From: Candidatus Gastranaerophilales bacterium
GTDB taxonomy: Bacteria; Cyanobacteriota; Vampirovibrionia; Gastranaerophilales; Gastranaerophilaceae
Direction of reading: 5' to 3'
NCBI GenBank assembly: GCA_944325885.1
Contig: CALVBT010000007.1
Span: 1-64,000 of the forward strand
DNA: 64,000 bases
How positions within the stretch are numbered: position 1 is the stretch's first letter; every line of letters begins with the position of its first letter. This document shows, in pieces, positions 15,304 to 23,447 of the stretch. The translations under genes and the position numbers were made by a program. A model generated the notes under the pieces. The model was not told the DNA's origin. It saw only the letters and a program-made list of their open reading frames with translations, and did no database searches.

Positions 15304-15948
15304 ATGTCATACAAATTAAATAAGCCCTGCACGGACAAAACCCGTGCAGATTTTATAGTGCTGCACAATCATCAAAACGGAAGAATAATAGAAGAAACAG
15401 AAACAGCACTCTTCGCTCTTGAGCCTGACGAAATCATGCAAGAAGGACTGCCTGTCAAAAACCCTGATTACGAAACCGAGCAGCTTGCATACGCCAAAGA
15501 ATCAAAAACACAGGAAGCAACGGACAAAGCCTATTCTTTTGAAGAAAAAGATGCTCTTGTCACTGTCAATGCTACCAACCTGAAAACCAGAGCTTCCGGC
15601 ATTTACCACATCGAAGGCAACCTCACAAACAACATAAAGATGTCTGCTTATGCGTCCACGCTCGATGACATAACTGTTGTCCCCTGGAATACAAAGGAAA
15701 ACGTCAACATACTGTTGAACAAGACAGCCTGTCAGACTTTGACCTCTCTAATGAGCCAGATGAATGCAAAGCTCTGGACAGTAGACTTTCCGACATACCT
15801 TGCACAGATTGATACCTGCGAAACAGCAGACGAAGTTAACGCAATAAATATTGAATACCAAAGCCCGCAAGAGGTTGTGGACATAAACATAGCGCAGTCA
15901 ACAGATACTCAAGAACCTCAAACAGAAGGAGAAAACACAAATGAATAA
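15304..15948 (+). CDS. Phage tail-fibre-associated protein, DUF4376-like C-terminus
   Basis: 214 residues. The middle contains a beta-rich segment. The C-terminal part (WTVDFPTYLAQIDTCETADE, VNAINIEY) has the helical pattern of small tail-fibre assembly or DUF4376-type proteins. Its place between fibre and holin genes fits a fibre chaperone or appendage. The ATG is preceded by aaggag. It overlaps the next gene by 8 bases. Function is inferred from position and length. Confidence 0.5.
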   Translation: MSYKLNKPCTDKTRADFIVLHNHQNGRIIEETETALFALEPDEIMQEGLPVKNPDYETEQLAYAKESKTQEATDKAYSFEEKDALVTVNATNLKTRASGIYHIEGNLTNNIKMSAYASTLDDITVVPWNTKENVNILLNKTACQTLTSLMSQMNAKLWTVDFPTYLAQIDTCETADEVNAINIEYQSPQEVVDINIAQSTDTQEPQTEGENTNE

Positions 15949-16150
15949 CGTATTAGAAACAATTTTAAAATACCTATCACAAGCAAGCACTTACAAAGGA
16001 CTCTTTTCCGTGCTTGCTGCTTTCGGCGTTGTTCTAAAACCCGAACTCGCCGACGCTATTATTGCATGTGCGTTAGGGATAATCGGGCTTATCAACGTTC
16101 TTATTGACGAACACAAAAAGCCTGAAGAACCAACAGAGGCCAAGGCATAA
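15941..16150 (+). CDS. Holin-like protein
   Basis: 69 residues with one or two hydrophobic segments (YKGLFSVLAAFGVVL and DAIIACALGIIGLINVLI) and a charged C-terminal tail (DEHKKPEEPTEAKA). Small size, membrane character and position upstream of a lysozyme fit a phage holin, which would permeabilise the inner membrane for lysis. aggag is 9 bases upstream. It is linked to the next gene by a TAATG overlap. Confidence 0.65.
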   Translation: MNNVLETILKYLSQASTYKGLFSVLAAFGVVLKPELADAIIACALGIIGLINVLIDEHKKPEEPTEAKA

Positions 16151-16398
16151 TGTACACTGCCATTCTTTCTGCAATTTCTTCAATAAGCAGCATTTTTTCA
16201 AAACTATTTGAATTCAAAAAAGCACAAATTGAAAACCAGCAGATAACAGAAATTATTCACGACAAAAAAGACTACAAAAAAGCCTCTGATATAGCCGAAC
16301 AAATTATCTCACTTGCACAAAAATATTACAAACAAATGTCACTATGCGACAGATTAAAATTCAGCAAACTGTCGAACAAATTCTACAAGGTAAACTAA
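16150..16398 (+). CDS. Small phage protein of lysis cassette, unknown
   Basis: 82 residues. It begins with a weakly hydrophobic amphipathic helix (AILSAISSISSIFSKLF) and continues as a Lys-rich helical protein ending FSKLSNKFYKVN. It lies in a tight four-gene set with holin-like proteins and lysozyme, so a role in lysis or membrane association is plausible. I see no catalytic motif. Confidence 0.5.
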   Translation: MYTAILSAISSISSIFSKLFEFKKAQIENQQITEIIHDKKDYKKASDIAEQIISLAQKYYKQMSLCDRLKFSKLSNKFYKVN

Positions 16399-16402
16399 CA
16401 AA

Positions 16403-16669
16403 ATGGAAAAATTTATTGAATACGCACCAATTATCCTTGTGCTGATAGTGTTTTTTATTCAGTACAAGATTTTTGTCACACCGGATCAAATGACTGCTCT
16501 AAAATCAAAACTCGTTGAATACATGTCAGAGCATTATGTGTCAGAAAAAACTTATCACGACAACAACATTAGTCTGGAAAACAGAATCGACCGAATCGGA
16601 AAAGACATAAACGATGTAAAAACTCTGCTGATAAGTATTGTCCAATGGCACGGCAACCCGAACAATTAA
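16403..16669 (+). CDS. Small membrane protein with coiled coil (XhlA-like)
   Basis: 88 residues: an N-terminal transmembrane helix (APIILVLIVFFIQYKIFV), then a soluble helical region with coiled-coil character (LENRIDRIGKDINDVKTLLI). The layout resembles phage lysis accessory proteins such as XhlA, although XhlA usually has the membrane helix at the C-terminus. Start is 5 bases after the previous stop. Repeat copy D follows immediately after the stop. Confidence 0.55.
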   Translation: MEKFIEYAPIILVLIVFFIQYKIFVTPDQMTALKSKLVEYMSEHYVSEKTYHDNNISLENRIDRIGKDINDVKTLLISIVQWHGNPNN

Positions 16670-16670
16670 T

Positions 16671-16778
16671 TTAATATAGTCAACTGACTCCGATTACTTG
16701 TTGAACCTGTGCATTTAACAAGTCCGTTTTGTTAAACAAGTCCGGCACAGGCAACAAGTCCATGGGGTCACTTCCACA
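16671..16778 (+). repeat. Family-1 dispersed repeat, copy D (right end missing)
   Basis: Left two-thirds conserved through catggggtcacttccaca; the right terminal block is absent. A short stub, gatagtcaactgac, recurs at 16811-16824 just before the lysozyme gene, as if a second copy's left end remained. Confidence 0.85.
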
Positions 16779-16841
16779 GACACAAGTAAAATTGCTTTAA
16801 ACATATTACAGATAGTCAACTGACATAAGAAAGATTTTGCT

Positions 16842-17297
16842 ATGGATAAATTATTTAAAAAGGCACTGGCCTTTGTCCTCAAATGGGAAGGCGGCTATGT
16901 CAACAACCCGTACGACAAAGGCGGTGCCACAAACAAAGGTATTACACAAAACACTTACAATGCGTGGCTCAAAAGCTGCGGACTTGCACAAAAAGATGTC
17001 AAAAACATTACAAACGAAGAAGTTGAACAAATTTATTACAAAAATTATTGGCTCAAAGCAGGCTGCGACAAAATGTCCCCCCATTTTGCGCTACTGGCTT
17101 TTGACACAGCTGTCAATATGGGTGCGGCCAGAGTAAACCCATTCCTGAAAGCCGCCTGCTACAAATATCCGGAAAAATTTATTGCAGCACGCCGTGCAAA
17201 ATATATAGAGTTTTCAAAATACGGAAACCAAAAAATCTTTTTACAAGGCTGGCTCAACCGGCTTAACGATTTAGAAAAAACAATCCAAACCCTTTAA
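16842..17297 (+). CDS. Phage lysozyme, glycoside hydrolase family 108
   Basis: 151 residues, a complete GH108 muramidase with the C-terminal peptidoglycan-binding part. The motif KWEGGYVNNPYDKGG places the catalytic Glu at residue 16, and GATNKGIT follows as in the family. The C-terminal segment contains the FDTAVNMG and FLQGWLNRLNDLE patterns of the fused binding domain. It cuts the glycan backbone of peptidoglycan for cell lysis. No signal peptide, so release depends on the holin. Terminator follows at 17315. Confidence 0.92.
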   Translation: MDKLFKKALAFVLKWEGGYVNNPYDKGGATNKGITQNTYNAWLKSCGLAQKDVKNITNEEVEQIYYKNYWLKAGCDKMSPHFALLAFDTAVNMGAARVNPFLKAACYKYPEKFIAARRAKYIEFSKYGNQKIFLQGWLNRLNDLEKTIQTL

Positions 17298-17314
17298 TCA
17301 TACACTCCTTTACC

Positions 17315-17355
17315 AGCCCCGTCTTTTTTCTTTTACCTTAGACGGGGCTTTTTTT
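17315..17355 (+). terminator. Strong rho-independent terminator at the prophage right edge
   Basis: Perfect stem agccccgtc (17315-17323) / gacggggct (17341-17349) followed by seven T. It separates the lysozyme gene from the folate genes. Confidence 0.9.
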
Positions 17356-17388
17356 ATGCAAAAACGAGTCATCCTAAGATATCATAAA

Positions 17389-17417
17389 TTGCATTTGTTT
17401 CATAAAGTGTGTACTAT
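17389..17417 (+). promoter_or_regulatory. Predicted sigma-70-type promoter of pabBC
   Basis: TTGCAT (17389-17394), a 17-base spacer, then TACTAT (17412-17417). Transcription would start near 17424, downstream of the in-frame ATG at 17356 and upstream of the ATG at 17449, which supports the latter as the start. Confidence 0.55.
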
Positions 17418-17448
17418 TTTTAAAAAGTCAGTCAACACAAAAAATATT

Positions 17449-19158
17449 ATGCAAATTTATTCAGACAAATGTTTTAAAAATCCCTTAAAAATCATAAAAG
17501 CTTTTTCAAACACAGACTTCAAAAACGCTATAGAACAAGTTGAACAGGCTGCAAAATCCTTTTATGTGCTGGGGTACATAAGATATGAGGCAAAAGAAGT
17601 TTTTGCAAACCGTCCTATAAAAACAAAACTTCCGCTTTTATATTTTGAGGTTTACGACGGATTTGAACCCTATTCTCCAAAACCAAAAAACATAAACCTT
17701 CAGCTAAAAACTCAGCCCGACATAACTTTTGAACAATACGAAAAAGCCATTGACCATATAAAAAACCAGATATGTGAAGGGAACACCTACGAGGTCAACT
17801 ACACTTACAGCTGGACTGTAGAAGCGCCCTGTGACGAAATTACTCTTTATGAGTCGCTTTTAAAAAACCAGAAAACACCCTACAACACATTTATAAAAAA
17901 TGATTACGAAACGCTTTTGTCCTTTTCTCCGGAACTGTTTTTTGAACTTGAAGGCAGACATATCCTGACAAAGCCGATGAAAGGCACAATAAAAAGAGGC
18001 AAAACACCAAAACAAGACCTTGAAAATATTGAATTTTTAAAAAACGACATAAAAAATCGGGCAGAAAATGTAATGATTGTCGACCTTTTGCGAAACGACC
18101 TGTCAAAAATAGCAAAAACAGGCACGGTAAATGTCCCCAAACTCTTTGAAATAGAAACACACAAAACTCTTCATCAGATGACCTCGACAATAAAAGCACA
18201 ACTCAAAGATGATACTACACTCTACGACATATTTGAGGCAATATTTCCCTGCGGCTCGATTACAGGCGCACCAAAAATCAGCACAATGCAGATTATAGAC
18301 CGTGTCGAAACACAAAAAAGAAATATCTACTGCGGTGCAATAGGATTTTTAACCCCGAAAAAAGCCGTTTTCAGCGTACCAATCAGAATCCTTCAAAAAC
18401 CCTTCAACAAAACGACTTACACCTGCTCTGTCGGCGGGGCAATAGTCTGGGATTCCGACACAAAAAATGAATGGGAAGAAACAATTACAAAAACAAAATT
18501 TTTAAATAACACACAAAATGACACGCCCGACCCGTCATGCAATTTCAAGCTTATAGAAACAATAAAAGTTGAAAACAAAGAATTTGTCTACGGAAAAGAA
18601 CATTTTGAAAGGCTGAAAAACTCTGCAGAAAAACTAAATTTTAAATTCAACACAGAAATTTTCAACCTGAAACCGCAAAAAGACGGAATCTTCAGGCTGC
18701 TGCTATCAAAAGACGGCACCATTGAAACAGAATACAAAAACCTGAACCCGACAAAATCTAACATAATAACAATTGCGCCAAATACCGTACAAAGCAGCGA
18801 AAAACTCCTCTATCACAAAACAGAATGGCGGCCTTGGTTTAGCAAAAACGAAAAACTAACAGAGTTAATAAAAAAAGACAAACTCTACGACATGATTTTT
18901 TTCAATGAAAAAGGAGAACTCACAGAAGGCTCAAGAACAAATATTGTTCTCGAAATTTCAGGCCAAATGTACACCCCGAAACTGCAATCAGGACTCCTGA
19001 ACGGAATAATGAGGCAAAAACTCCTGAAAGAAGGCCGCTGCAAAGAAAAAATTCTATACAAAAATGACCTGATAAATGCGGACAAAATCTTTTGCATAAA
19101 CTCCGTAAGAGGAATAAAACAGGTATTTTTAAAGGAGAAAAACAATGATATTAATTGA
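17449..19158 (+). CDS. pabB: Aminodeoxychorismate synthase I fused to aminodeoxychorismate lyase (PabBC)
   Basis: About 569 residues from the ATG at 17449. The first ~390 residues are a chorismate-binding enzyme: GNTYEVNYTYSW, then KGTIKRG, AENVMIVDLLRNDLSKIA, FPCGSITGAPK and YCGAIGF, all signature segments of PabB. The last ~180 residues match the PLP-dependent class IV fold of aminodeoxychorismate lyase, including EGSRTNIVLE and SGLLNGIMR. One protein would therefore make 4-amino-4-deoxychorismate, using ammonia from PabA, and convert it to p-aminobenzoate for folate. It overlaps pabA by 14 bases. An upstream in-frame ATG at 17356 overlaps the terminator and is unlikely. Confidence 0.88.
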   Translation: MQIYSDKCFKNPLKIIKAFSNTDFKNAIEQVEQAAKSFYVLGYIRYEAKEVFANRPIKTKLPLLYFEVYDGFEPYSPKPKNINLQLKTQPDITFEQYEKAIDHIKNQICEGNTYEVNYTYSWTVEAPCDEITLYESLLKNQKTPYNTFIKNDYETLLSFSPELFFELEGRHILTKPMKGTIKRGKTPKQDLENIEFLKNDIKNRAENVMIVDLLRNDLSKIAKTGTVNVPKLFEIETHKTLHQMTSTIKAQLKDDTTLYDIFEAIFPCGSITGAPKISTMQIIDRVETQKRNIYCGAIGFLTPKKAVFSVPIRILQKPFNKTTYTCSVGGAIVWDSDTKNEWEETITKTKFLNNTQNDTPDPSCNFKLIETIKVENKEFVYGKEHFERLKNSAEKLNFKFNTEIFNLKPQKDGIFRLLLSKDGTIETEYKNLNPTKSNIITIAPNTVQSSEKLLYHKTEWRPWFSKNEKLTELIKKDKLYDMIFFNEKGELTEGSRTNIVLEISGQMYTPKLQSGLLNGIMRQKLLKEGRCKEKILYKNDLINADKIFCINSVRGIKQVFLKEKNNDIN

Positions 19159-19714
19159 CAACTACGACTCCTTTACCTACAACATTGTTGAATACTTAAG
19201 AGAGCTGGGAAAAGAACCGCTTGTTTTTAAAAACAACGAAATATCCATTGAAGAACTAAAAAAGCTTAATTTTTCACATCTGATAATCTCACCCGGCCCC
19301 GGAAACCCTCTAGACCCGGAATGGTTCGGCATCTGTGACAAAGCAATAGAAACATTTTACAAAACAAAAAAAATTCTGGGCGTATGCCTCGGCCACCAGC
19401 TCATTGCATCACACTTTGGAGCCGTTGTAAATAAAGACAAAAATCCGTTTCACGGAAAAGTTTCAAAAATACGTATAACAACGCCCTCAAAGCTTTTTGA
19501 CGGGATTGAGAACAATTTTGATGCCACAAGATACCACTCACTAAAGGTCGAAAATCTGCCCGGGTGCCTTATACCGCTTGCGTACACGCAGGACAACATT
19601 CTTATGGCCCTAAAGCACAGAGATTATGATGTTTACGGTGTACAATTCCATCCGGAAGCAATTCTCACGCAGCACGGACACAGGCTTTTTAAAAATTTTA
19701 TCAATTTAAAATAA
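19145..19714 (+). CDS. pabA: Aminodeoxychorismate/anthranilate synthase glutamine amidotransferase (PabA/TrpG)
   Basis: 189 residues, the usual size. Class I amidotransferase signatures: IDNYDSFTYNIVEYL at the N-terminus, ISPGPGNP, GVCLGHQ with nucleophile Cys81, and VQFHPEA with His169 and Glu171 of the triad. It supplies ammonia from glutamine to the partner synthase. The overlap with the PabBC gene suggests folate rather than tryptophan synthesis, though such subunits can serve both. An aaggag site precedes the ATG. Confidence 0.9.
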   Translation: MILIDNYDSFTYNIVEYLRELGKEPLVFKNNEISIEELKKLNFSHLIISPGPGNPLDPEWFGICDKAIETFYKTKKILGVCLGHQLIASHFGAVVNKDKNPFHGKVSKIRITTPSKLFDGIENNFDATRYHSLKVENLPGCLIPLAYTQDNILMALKHRDYDVYGVQFHPEAILTQHGHRLFKNFINLK

Positions 19715-19755
19715 AAGCCGGATACCAGCTGTTAAAAAATCGTTTCAGATAAAAA

Positions 19756-20367
19756 TCACATAAATTCTTCCAGCATTTGTTTTAGAGCCTTTGTGGGCAG
19801 GCCGATTACGTTTTCCAAATCACCGTCCACAGACTTTATAAACTCGCTGCCCATTTCCTGAATCCCGTATGCACCCGCCTTGTCCAGAGGTTTTCTCTCT
19901 TTTACATAACTTTCAACAAGCTCATCAGACAAATTTTGAAACGTTACATAAGTCTTTACTACTCTGCTCAACGACTTTTCCGTATCCACATCTACGACGC
20001 TGATTGACGTTGCAACAAAATGTGTTTTGCCGGAAAGCTCTTTGAGCATTTTTTTTGCGCAATTTTCGTCTTTTGGCTTGCCGTAAATTTTATTGTCCAA
20101 AACGACCATGGTGTCCGCACTCACTATCAGGCGGTTTTTATACAAAGAAATGTCCGCCTTTTTCAATTTTTCAAGGACGGACAATGCTTTATTAAGAGAG
20201 AGAGAATTAATGACTTCGTCTGTATAATCGTCAGAAGAGAGTTTTTCTTCGTAATCTGAAACAATTACATCAAAATCAATGTTTAACTTTTTTATAAGAG
20301 AGTGGCGCCTCGGGGATTGTGAGGCCAGGATTAATTTTTTTGGAATAAAACTTTTTTCTGTTTGCAT
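19756..20367 (-). CDS. maf: Maf family nucleotide pyrophosphatase
   Basis: 203 residues. N-terminal ILASQSPRR signature (Ser16-Arg21) that binds the nucleotide phosphates, then SADTMVVLD and the KPKDENCAKKML region, and KAGAYGIQ near the C-terminus. Maf proteins hydrolyse non-canonical or canonical nucleoside triphosphates (dTTP/UTP or m7GTP, depending on subgroup) and were first noted for septum inhibition. The subgroup cannot be set by eye. It is convergent with pabA and the two stops lie about 40 bases apart. Confidence 0.9.
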   Translation of the reverse strand: MQTEKSFIPKKLILASQSPRRHSLIKKLNIDFDVIVSDYEEKLSSDDYTDEVINSLSLNKALSVLEKLKKADISLYKNRLIVSADTMVVLDNKIYGKPKDENCAKKMLKELSGKTHFVATSISVVDVDTEKSLSRVVKTYVTFQNLSDELVESYVKERKPLDKAGAYGIQEMGSEFIKSVDGDLENVIGLPTKALKQMLEEFM

Positions 20368-20390
20368 AGTGCTATTCTAGCACGAAACAA

Positions 20391-20630
20391 TTATGCTGTT
20401 GCAAATCTCGAACATCTGTACTGAGCAGCTTTTGCATTCAATGCTGCGCAAACACTTGTCAATTTATTATTTAAAAGCATCATATTTTTTCTCATATCCG
20501 AATATTCACCCATTGCCTCGAGCATTTTTGACGGGTCTACAAGTTTTGCAATCTCAGGATTGTCAACTTTTTCATCTGCATATTTTTTTACTAACAACTG
20601 ATCAATGTAATCTCTTGGTCCAACTGCCAT
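20391..20630 (-). CDS. Small conserved-looking protein of unknown function
   Basis: 79 residues, starting MAVGPRDYIDQLLVKKYADE, predominantly helical with a Met-rich central helix (SDMRKNMMLLNNKLTSVC). Its ATG has an agggaga site about 7 bases upstream on the coding strand. It lies just upstream of maf in the same direction and could be co-transcribed with it. No signal peptide or membrane helix. I do not recognise it. The opposite strand is also open over this length, but the minus-strand ORF has the better start. Confidence 0.55.
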   Translation of the reverse strand: MAVGPRDYIDQLLVKKYADEKVDNPEIAKLVDPSKMLEAMGEYSDMRKNMMLLNNKLTSVCAALNAKAAQYRCSRFATA

Positions 20631-20697
20631 AATTTAATTCTCCCTATAAAATTTAATCCCTTTAATTTCCCTTACTTATATAAAGTATTTTTGCAGC

Positions 20698-20728
20698 AAA
20701 AAATTGCCTTTTTAAAAAAGAAAAGGTT
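20698..20728 (-). terminator. Weak terminator after rfaE2
   Basis: On the minus strand: stem ccttttc / aaaaagg with an A/T-rich loop, then caattttttg. It lies between rfaE2 and the 79-residue gene. The stem is weak, so the call is tentative. Confidence 0.45.
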
Positions 20729-20762
20729 AACATTTCTTAATATTACAAAAGGGAGGGCAAAG

Positions 20763-21236
20763 TTAGCTTTTGGCTTCTATTTTTTTGATGACGTTTGTTG
20801 TTGATTTGCCTTCCACAAAGCTGATAAACTCGACCCTGCCGCCGTTTGCAATGATTGATTTTGCTTCGGGCAAAGTTTCTAAAGTATAATCAGCACCCTT
20901 TGTGTGTACATCCGGTTTTATTTCGCACAACAATTTTTCCGGCGAAGATTCGTCAAACAACACAACATAATCAACACAAGACAAAGCGCACAAAATCTCT
21001 GCTCTGTCTTCTTCACAGTTTATCGGTCTATCCGGCCCTTTTATTTTTTTGACTGACACATCGGAATTTAAACACACTATCATTACATCCGCAAAGGTTT
21101 TTGTCTTTTGCAAATATCTGACATGTCCGACATGCAGAATATCAAAACAGCCGTTTGTCGTTACGATTGTTTTTCCCTGTTTTTTCAAATTTTCGAGCAG
21201 CTGCGGCAGCTCTTCTCTTTTTACTAAACTACCCAT
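20763..21236 (-). CDS. rfaE2: D-glycero-beta-D-manno-heptose 1-phosphate adenylyltransferase
   Basis: 157 residues with the nucleotidyltransferase motif GCFDILHVGHVRYL (HVGH at 35-38) and the later GADYTLETLPE and EGKSTTNVI segments. It transfers AMP from ATP to heptose 1-phosphate, giving ADP-heptose for the LPS inner core. In Escherichia coli this is the C-terminal half of HldE; here it is a separate protein. Its ATG overlaps the stop of the kinase gene (TAATG), so the two subunits are probably translated together. Confidence 0.93.
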   Translation of the reverse strand: MGSLVKREELPQLLENLKKQGKTIVTTNGCFDILHVGHVRYLQKTKTFADVMIVCLNSDVSVKKIKGPDRPINCEEDRAEILCALSCVDYVVLFDESSPEKLLCEIKPDVHTKGADYTLETLPEAKSIIANGGRVEFISFVEGKSTTNVIKKIEAKS

Positions 21237-22258
21237 TATTTTGCTGCTCCCGAATTTACCGAATTGTTATACGCAACATTGATAATTTCTTTTAATTCAA
21301 CAGGACGAACGGCAAATGTACCGACCTTGCGCACAGCGGCTGCTGCAGCGTAATTTGCCAGATGGATTGCCTCGTTATAATCAAAATTTGACCCGATTAA
21401 GCCAAGGCCCAAAAGCGCAACAAAAGACCCGCCTGCACCTGTTGCATCCACAACATCAGTAGAAAAGGCCTCGAGTTTGAGTTCGTCTGCACCGTCGTAA
21501 TAGTACACGCCGTTTGAGCTGCGGGTAATAATAACTTTGTCCGCAATCTTTCTCAAGGCTGTTGCAATCTTTTTAACAGGTTTTGTTCTGTCGGATTTTG
21601 TTGCTATCAAAGCTTCTTCAAAATTCGGGACAAGAACATCCACGCCCTCGTATTTTGAAAAATCCTGACCCTTTGGATCCATCAAGACAGTTTTGTCATG
21701 CCTGTTGGCCAATTTTACTATATCTTTGATAAGCTTTGCAGAAAGCACGCTGATAATATAATCAGACAAAATAATCAAATCTACTTCGTCAATAACTTTT
21801 TCTATATCAGAATAGATTTTTTTAGTGATTTCAGCACTCACCGGCTCCAAAGACTCGTTGTCCACACGTGCAAGGTGTTTGTTATTCTGGGCGATGAGTC
21901 TGGTTTTTACGGTAGTCGGACGGGTCTTGTCCTTTAGAACAAAACCCGTATCGATTTTATTTTTTTTCAAAAGCTCAAGCACAACACCGCTGTACAAATC
22001 ATCACCGATAACACCGGACAGTATAGCCTTTGCACCCATTGCCGCTATGTTATTGGCTACGTTTGCGGCACCGCCCAAGAGGTAAGTTTTTCTTTTTACC
22101 TCAAGCACCGGCACAGGTGCCTCGGGCGACAATCTGTTGGCCATACCCCACAGGTATTCGTCCAGAATAATATCGCCTACTACAAGTATTTTTGCTTCAT
22201 CGAACTTGCTTATGAGTTCCGTAAGTTTGTTCTTTAAAGATTTGTTCATATTTGTCAC
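21236..22258 (-). CDS. rfaE1: D-glycero-beta-D-manno-heptose-7-phosphate kinase
   Basis: 340 residues, PfkB-type sugar kinase. GGAANVANNIAAMGA near the N-terminus is the sugar-binding signature, and DVVDATGAGGSFVALLGLGL near residue 270 holds the ATP-binding/anion-hole region with catalytic Asp. The TGAGGSF form replaces the more usual GAGDtF, so the expected catalytic Asp in that motif appears as Gly; this deserves checking. With RfaE2 it makes ADP-heptose for LPS, indicating an outer membrane. A Met-Thr-Asn extension lies before MNKSL, so the start may be a few codons downstream. Confidence 0.88.
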   Translation of the reverse strand: MTNMNKSLKNKLTELISKFDEAKILVVGDIILDEYLWGMANRLSPEAPVPVLEVKRKTYLLGGAANVANNIAAMGAKAILSGVIGDDLYSGVVLELLKKNKIDTGFVLKDKTRPTTVKTRLIAQNNKHLARVDNESLEPVSAEITKKIYSDIEKVIDEVDLIILSDYIISVLSAKLIKDIVKLANRHDKTVLMDPKGQDFSKYEGVDVLVPNFEEALIATKSDRTKPVKKIATALRKIADKVIITRSSNGVYYYDGADELKLEAFSTDVVDATGAGGSFVALLGLGLIGSNFDYNEAIHLANYAAAAAVRKVGTFAVRPVELKEIINVAYNNSVNSGAAK

Positions 22259-22296
22259 CTGTTGTCTTGTATCTGCGGCGTGTAGCCGAAATCCGC

Positions 22297-23436
22297 CTAC
22301 TCTTTGGCTGATTTTTGAGGGTTCATCAAGGCAGGGTTGTTCTTTGCCTGTTCTTTCATAGCTTTTTGAATTTCTTTAGGATTGAAGCTCGGGTCATTGT
22401 ATTCAATCTTAGCATTGTTTTTCAATGTTTCTACAAACTGCTGCAATACTTTGACCTTTTCCTGATTTGTCAAAAAGTCTTTGATTTCGTCTTTAACTTT
22501 ATCAAACGGTTCTACACCGGCTTTTTGTCTGTCTGTAACCATAATGATGTGGTAGCCGTAAGGTGTTTTTACAATACCGCTGATAGTGTTAGGTTTCATA
22601 GAAAAAGCTGCTTTTGAGAACGGTTCTACCATTTCTTCTTTGGCAAAGAAGCCTAAATCACCGCCCATTTGCGCACTCTGTGTATCGTCAGAGTTTTCTT
22701 TTGCTACTTTAGCAAAGCTTTTCGGGTCTTTTTTAACTTCTGCAAGCAGTTTTTCTGCTTTAGCTTTTTGTTCGTCCATCTGTTTGTTAACTTCTGCGCT
22801 AAGCTGTGCATCAGTCATATTTTTGCCCTTGTCAGAACCGGAAATTTTTGCTTTCAATTCTTCAGGGTTTGCGCTCACAAGAATGTGAGAAGCTCTAACC
22901 TTATCAGGATTTTTGAACTTGTCAGCATTTTCTTTATAGAATTTCATTGCATCTTTATCGCTTACAGAAACTACAGAAAGTGTGTCAACAAGTTTTTGGA
23001 TTTTTACTTCGTTTGTCAAATCTTTTTTAAACTGTGCTGATGTCACACCGTTTTGTTTCAACAGTTCGTTGAATTTTTCTTTTGAACCGACTTTGTCGAT
23101 AATAATTTTGAGCTGTTTGTCCATATCTTCTTTGGAAGCTTTGATATGTCTTTTGTCAAACTCCTGATCAAGAAGTTCTTTTACAATAAGCTCGTTGATA
23201 ACTCTATCCTTGAGCATCAAGTGCAAAAAGCTGTTGGGGTCTTTTTTCAAATCAATACCCATCTGTGAAAACATAGAATTGTTAGCCACAGCATCAAATG
23301 CCTTATCATATTGAGCTTTTGTAATAGCTTCACCGTTTACGGTAACTACCGCATTGTGATTTACGCAGCCGCACAGCATCAAAACAGTAGATGCTGCAAC
23401 AACTGTTGCGCATTGTTTCAGTTTCTGCAAGTTCAT
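22297..23436 (-). CDS. Peptidylprolyl isomerase lipoprotein (PrsA/SurA-like)
   Basis: About 379 residues from the ATG at 23436, which has aggag 7 bases upstream. An in-frame ATG at 23451 overlaps the mfd stop (ATGA) but has no ribosome site. The N-terminus has a signal with lipobox-like LMLCGC, suggesting a lipid-anchored protein. The N-terminal SurA/PrsA-type helical region is followed by a parvulin domain: VRASHILV, then GGDLGFF and TPYGYHIIMV. It would assist folding of exported proteins in the periplasm. It lies in the mfd-rfaE run and is probably co-transcribed. Confidence 0.88.
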   Translation of the reverse strand: MNLQKLKQCATVVAASTVLMLCGCVNHNAVVTVNGEAITKAQYDKAFDAVANNSMFSQMGIDLKKDPNSFLHLMLKDRVINELIVKELLDQEFDKRHIKASKEDMDKQLKIIIDKVGSKEKFNELLKQNGVTSAQFKKDLTNEVKIQKLVDTLSVVSVSDKDAMKFYKENADKFKNPDKVRASHILVSANPEELKAKISGSDKGKNMTDAQLSAEVNKQMDEQKAKAEKLLAEVKKDPKSFAKVAKENSDDTQSAQMGGDLGFFAKEEMVEPFSKAAFSMKPNTISGIVKTPYGYHIIMVTDRQKAGVEPFDKVKDEIKDFLTNQEKVKVLQQFVETLKNNAKIEYNDPSFNPKEIQKAMKEQAKNNPALMNPQKSAKE

Positions 23437-23447
23437 CTTTATACTCC

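Larger units (their letters stand above)
1..17355 (+). mobile_element. Siphovirus-type prophage or prophage remnant (left end outside window)
   Basis: Structural and lysis genes of a long-tailed phage run almost entirely rightward: scaffold, HK97-type capsid, connectors, tail tube, TerS/TerL, NlpC-like peptidase, gpJ-like tip protein, tail fibre, holin-like proteins and GH108 lysozyme. The right boundary is placed at the strong terminator after the lysozyme, because folate genes follow directly. No integrase, repressor or attachment repeat is visible, so the left boundary lies upstream. The order is not canonical: terminase follows the tail tube, and no tape-measure gene is seen. Four family-1 repeats and two family-2 repeats are embedded in it. 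Whether it is functional cannot be judged from this window. Confidence 0.85.
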
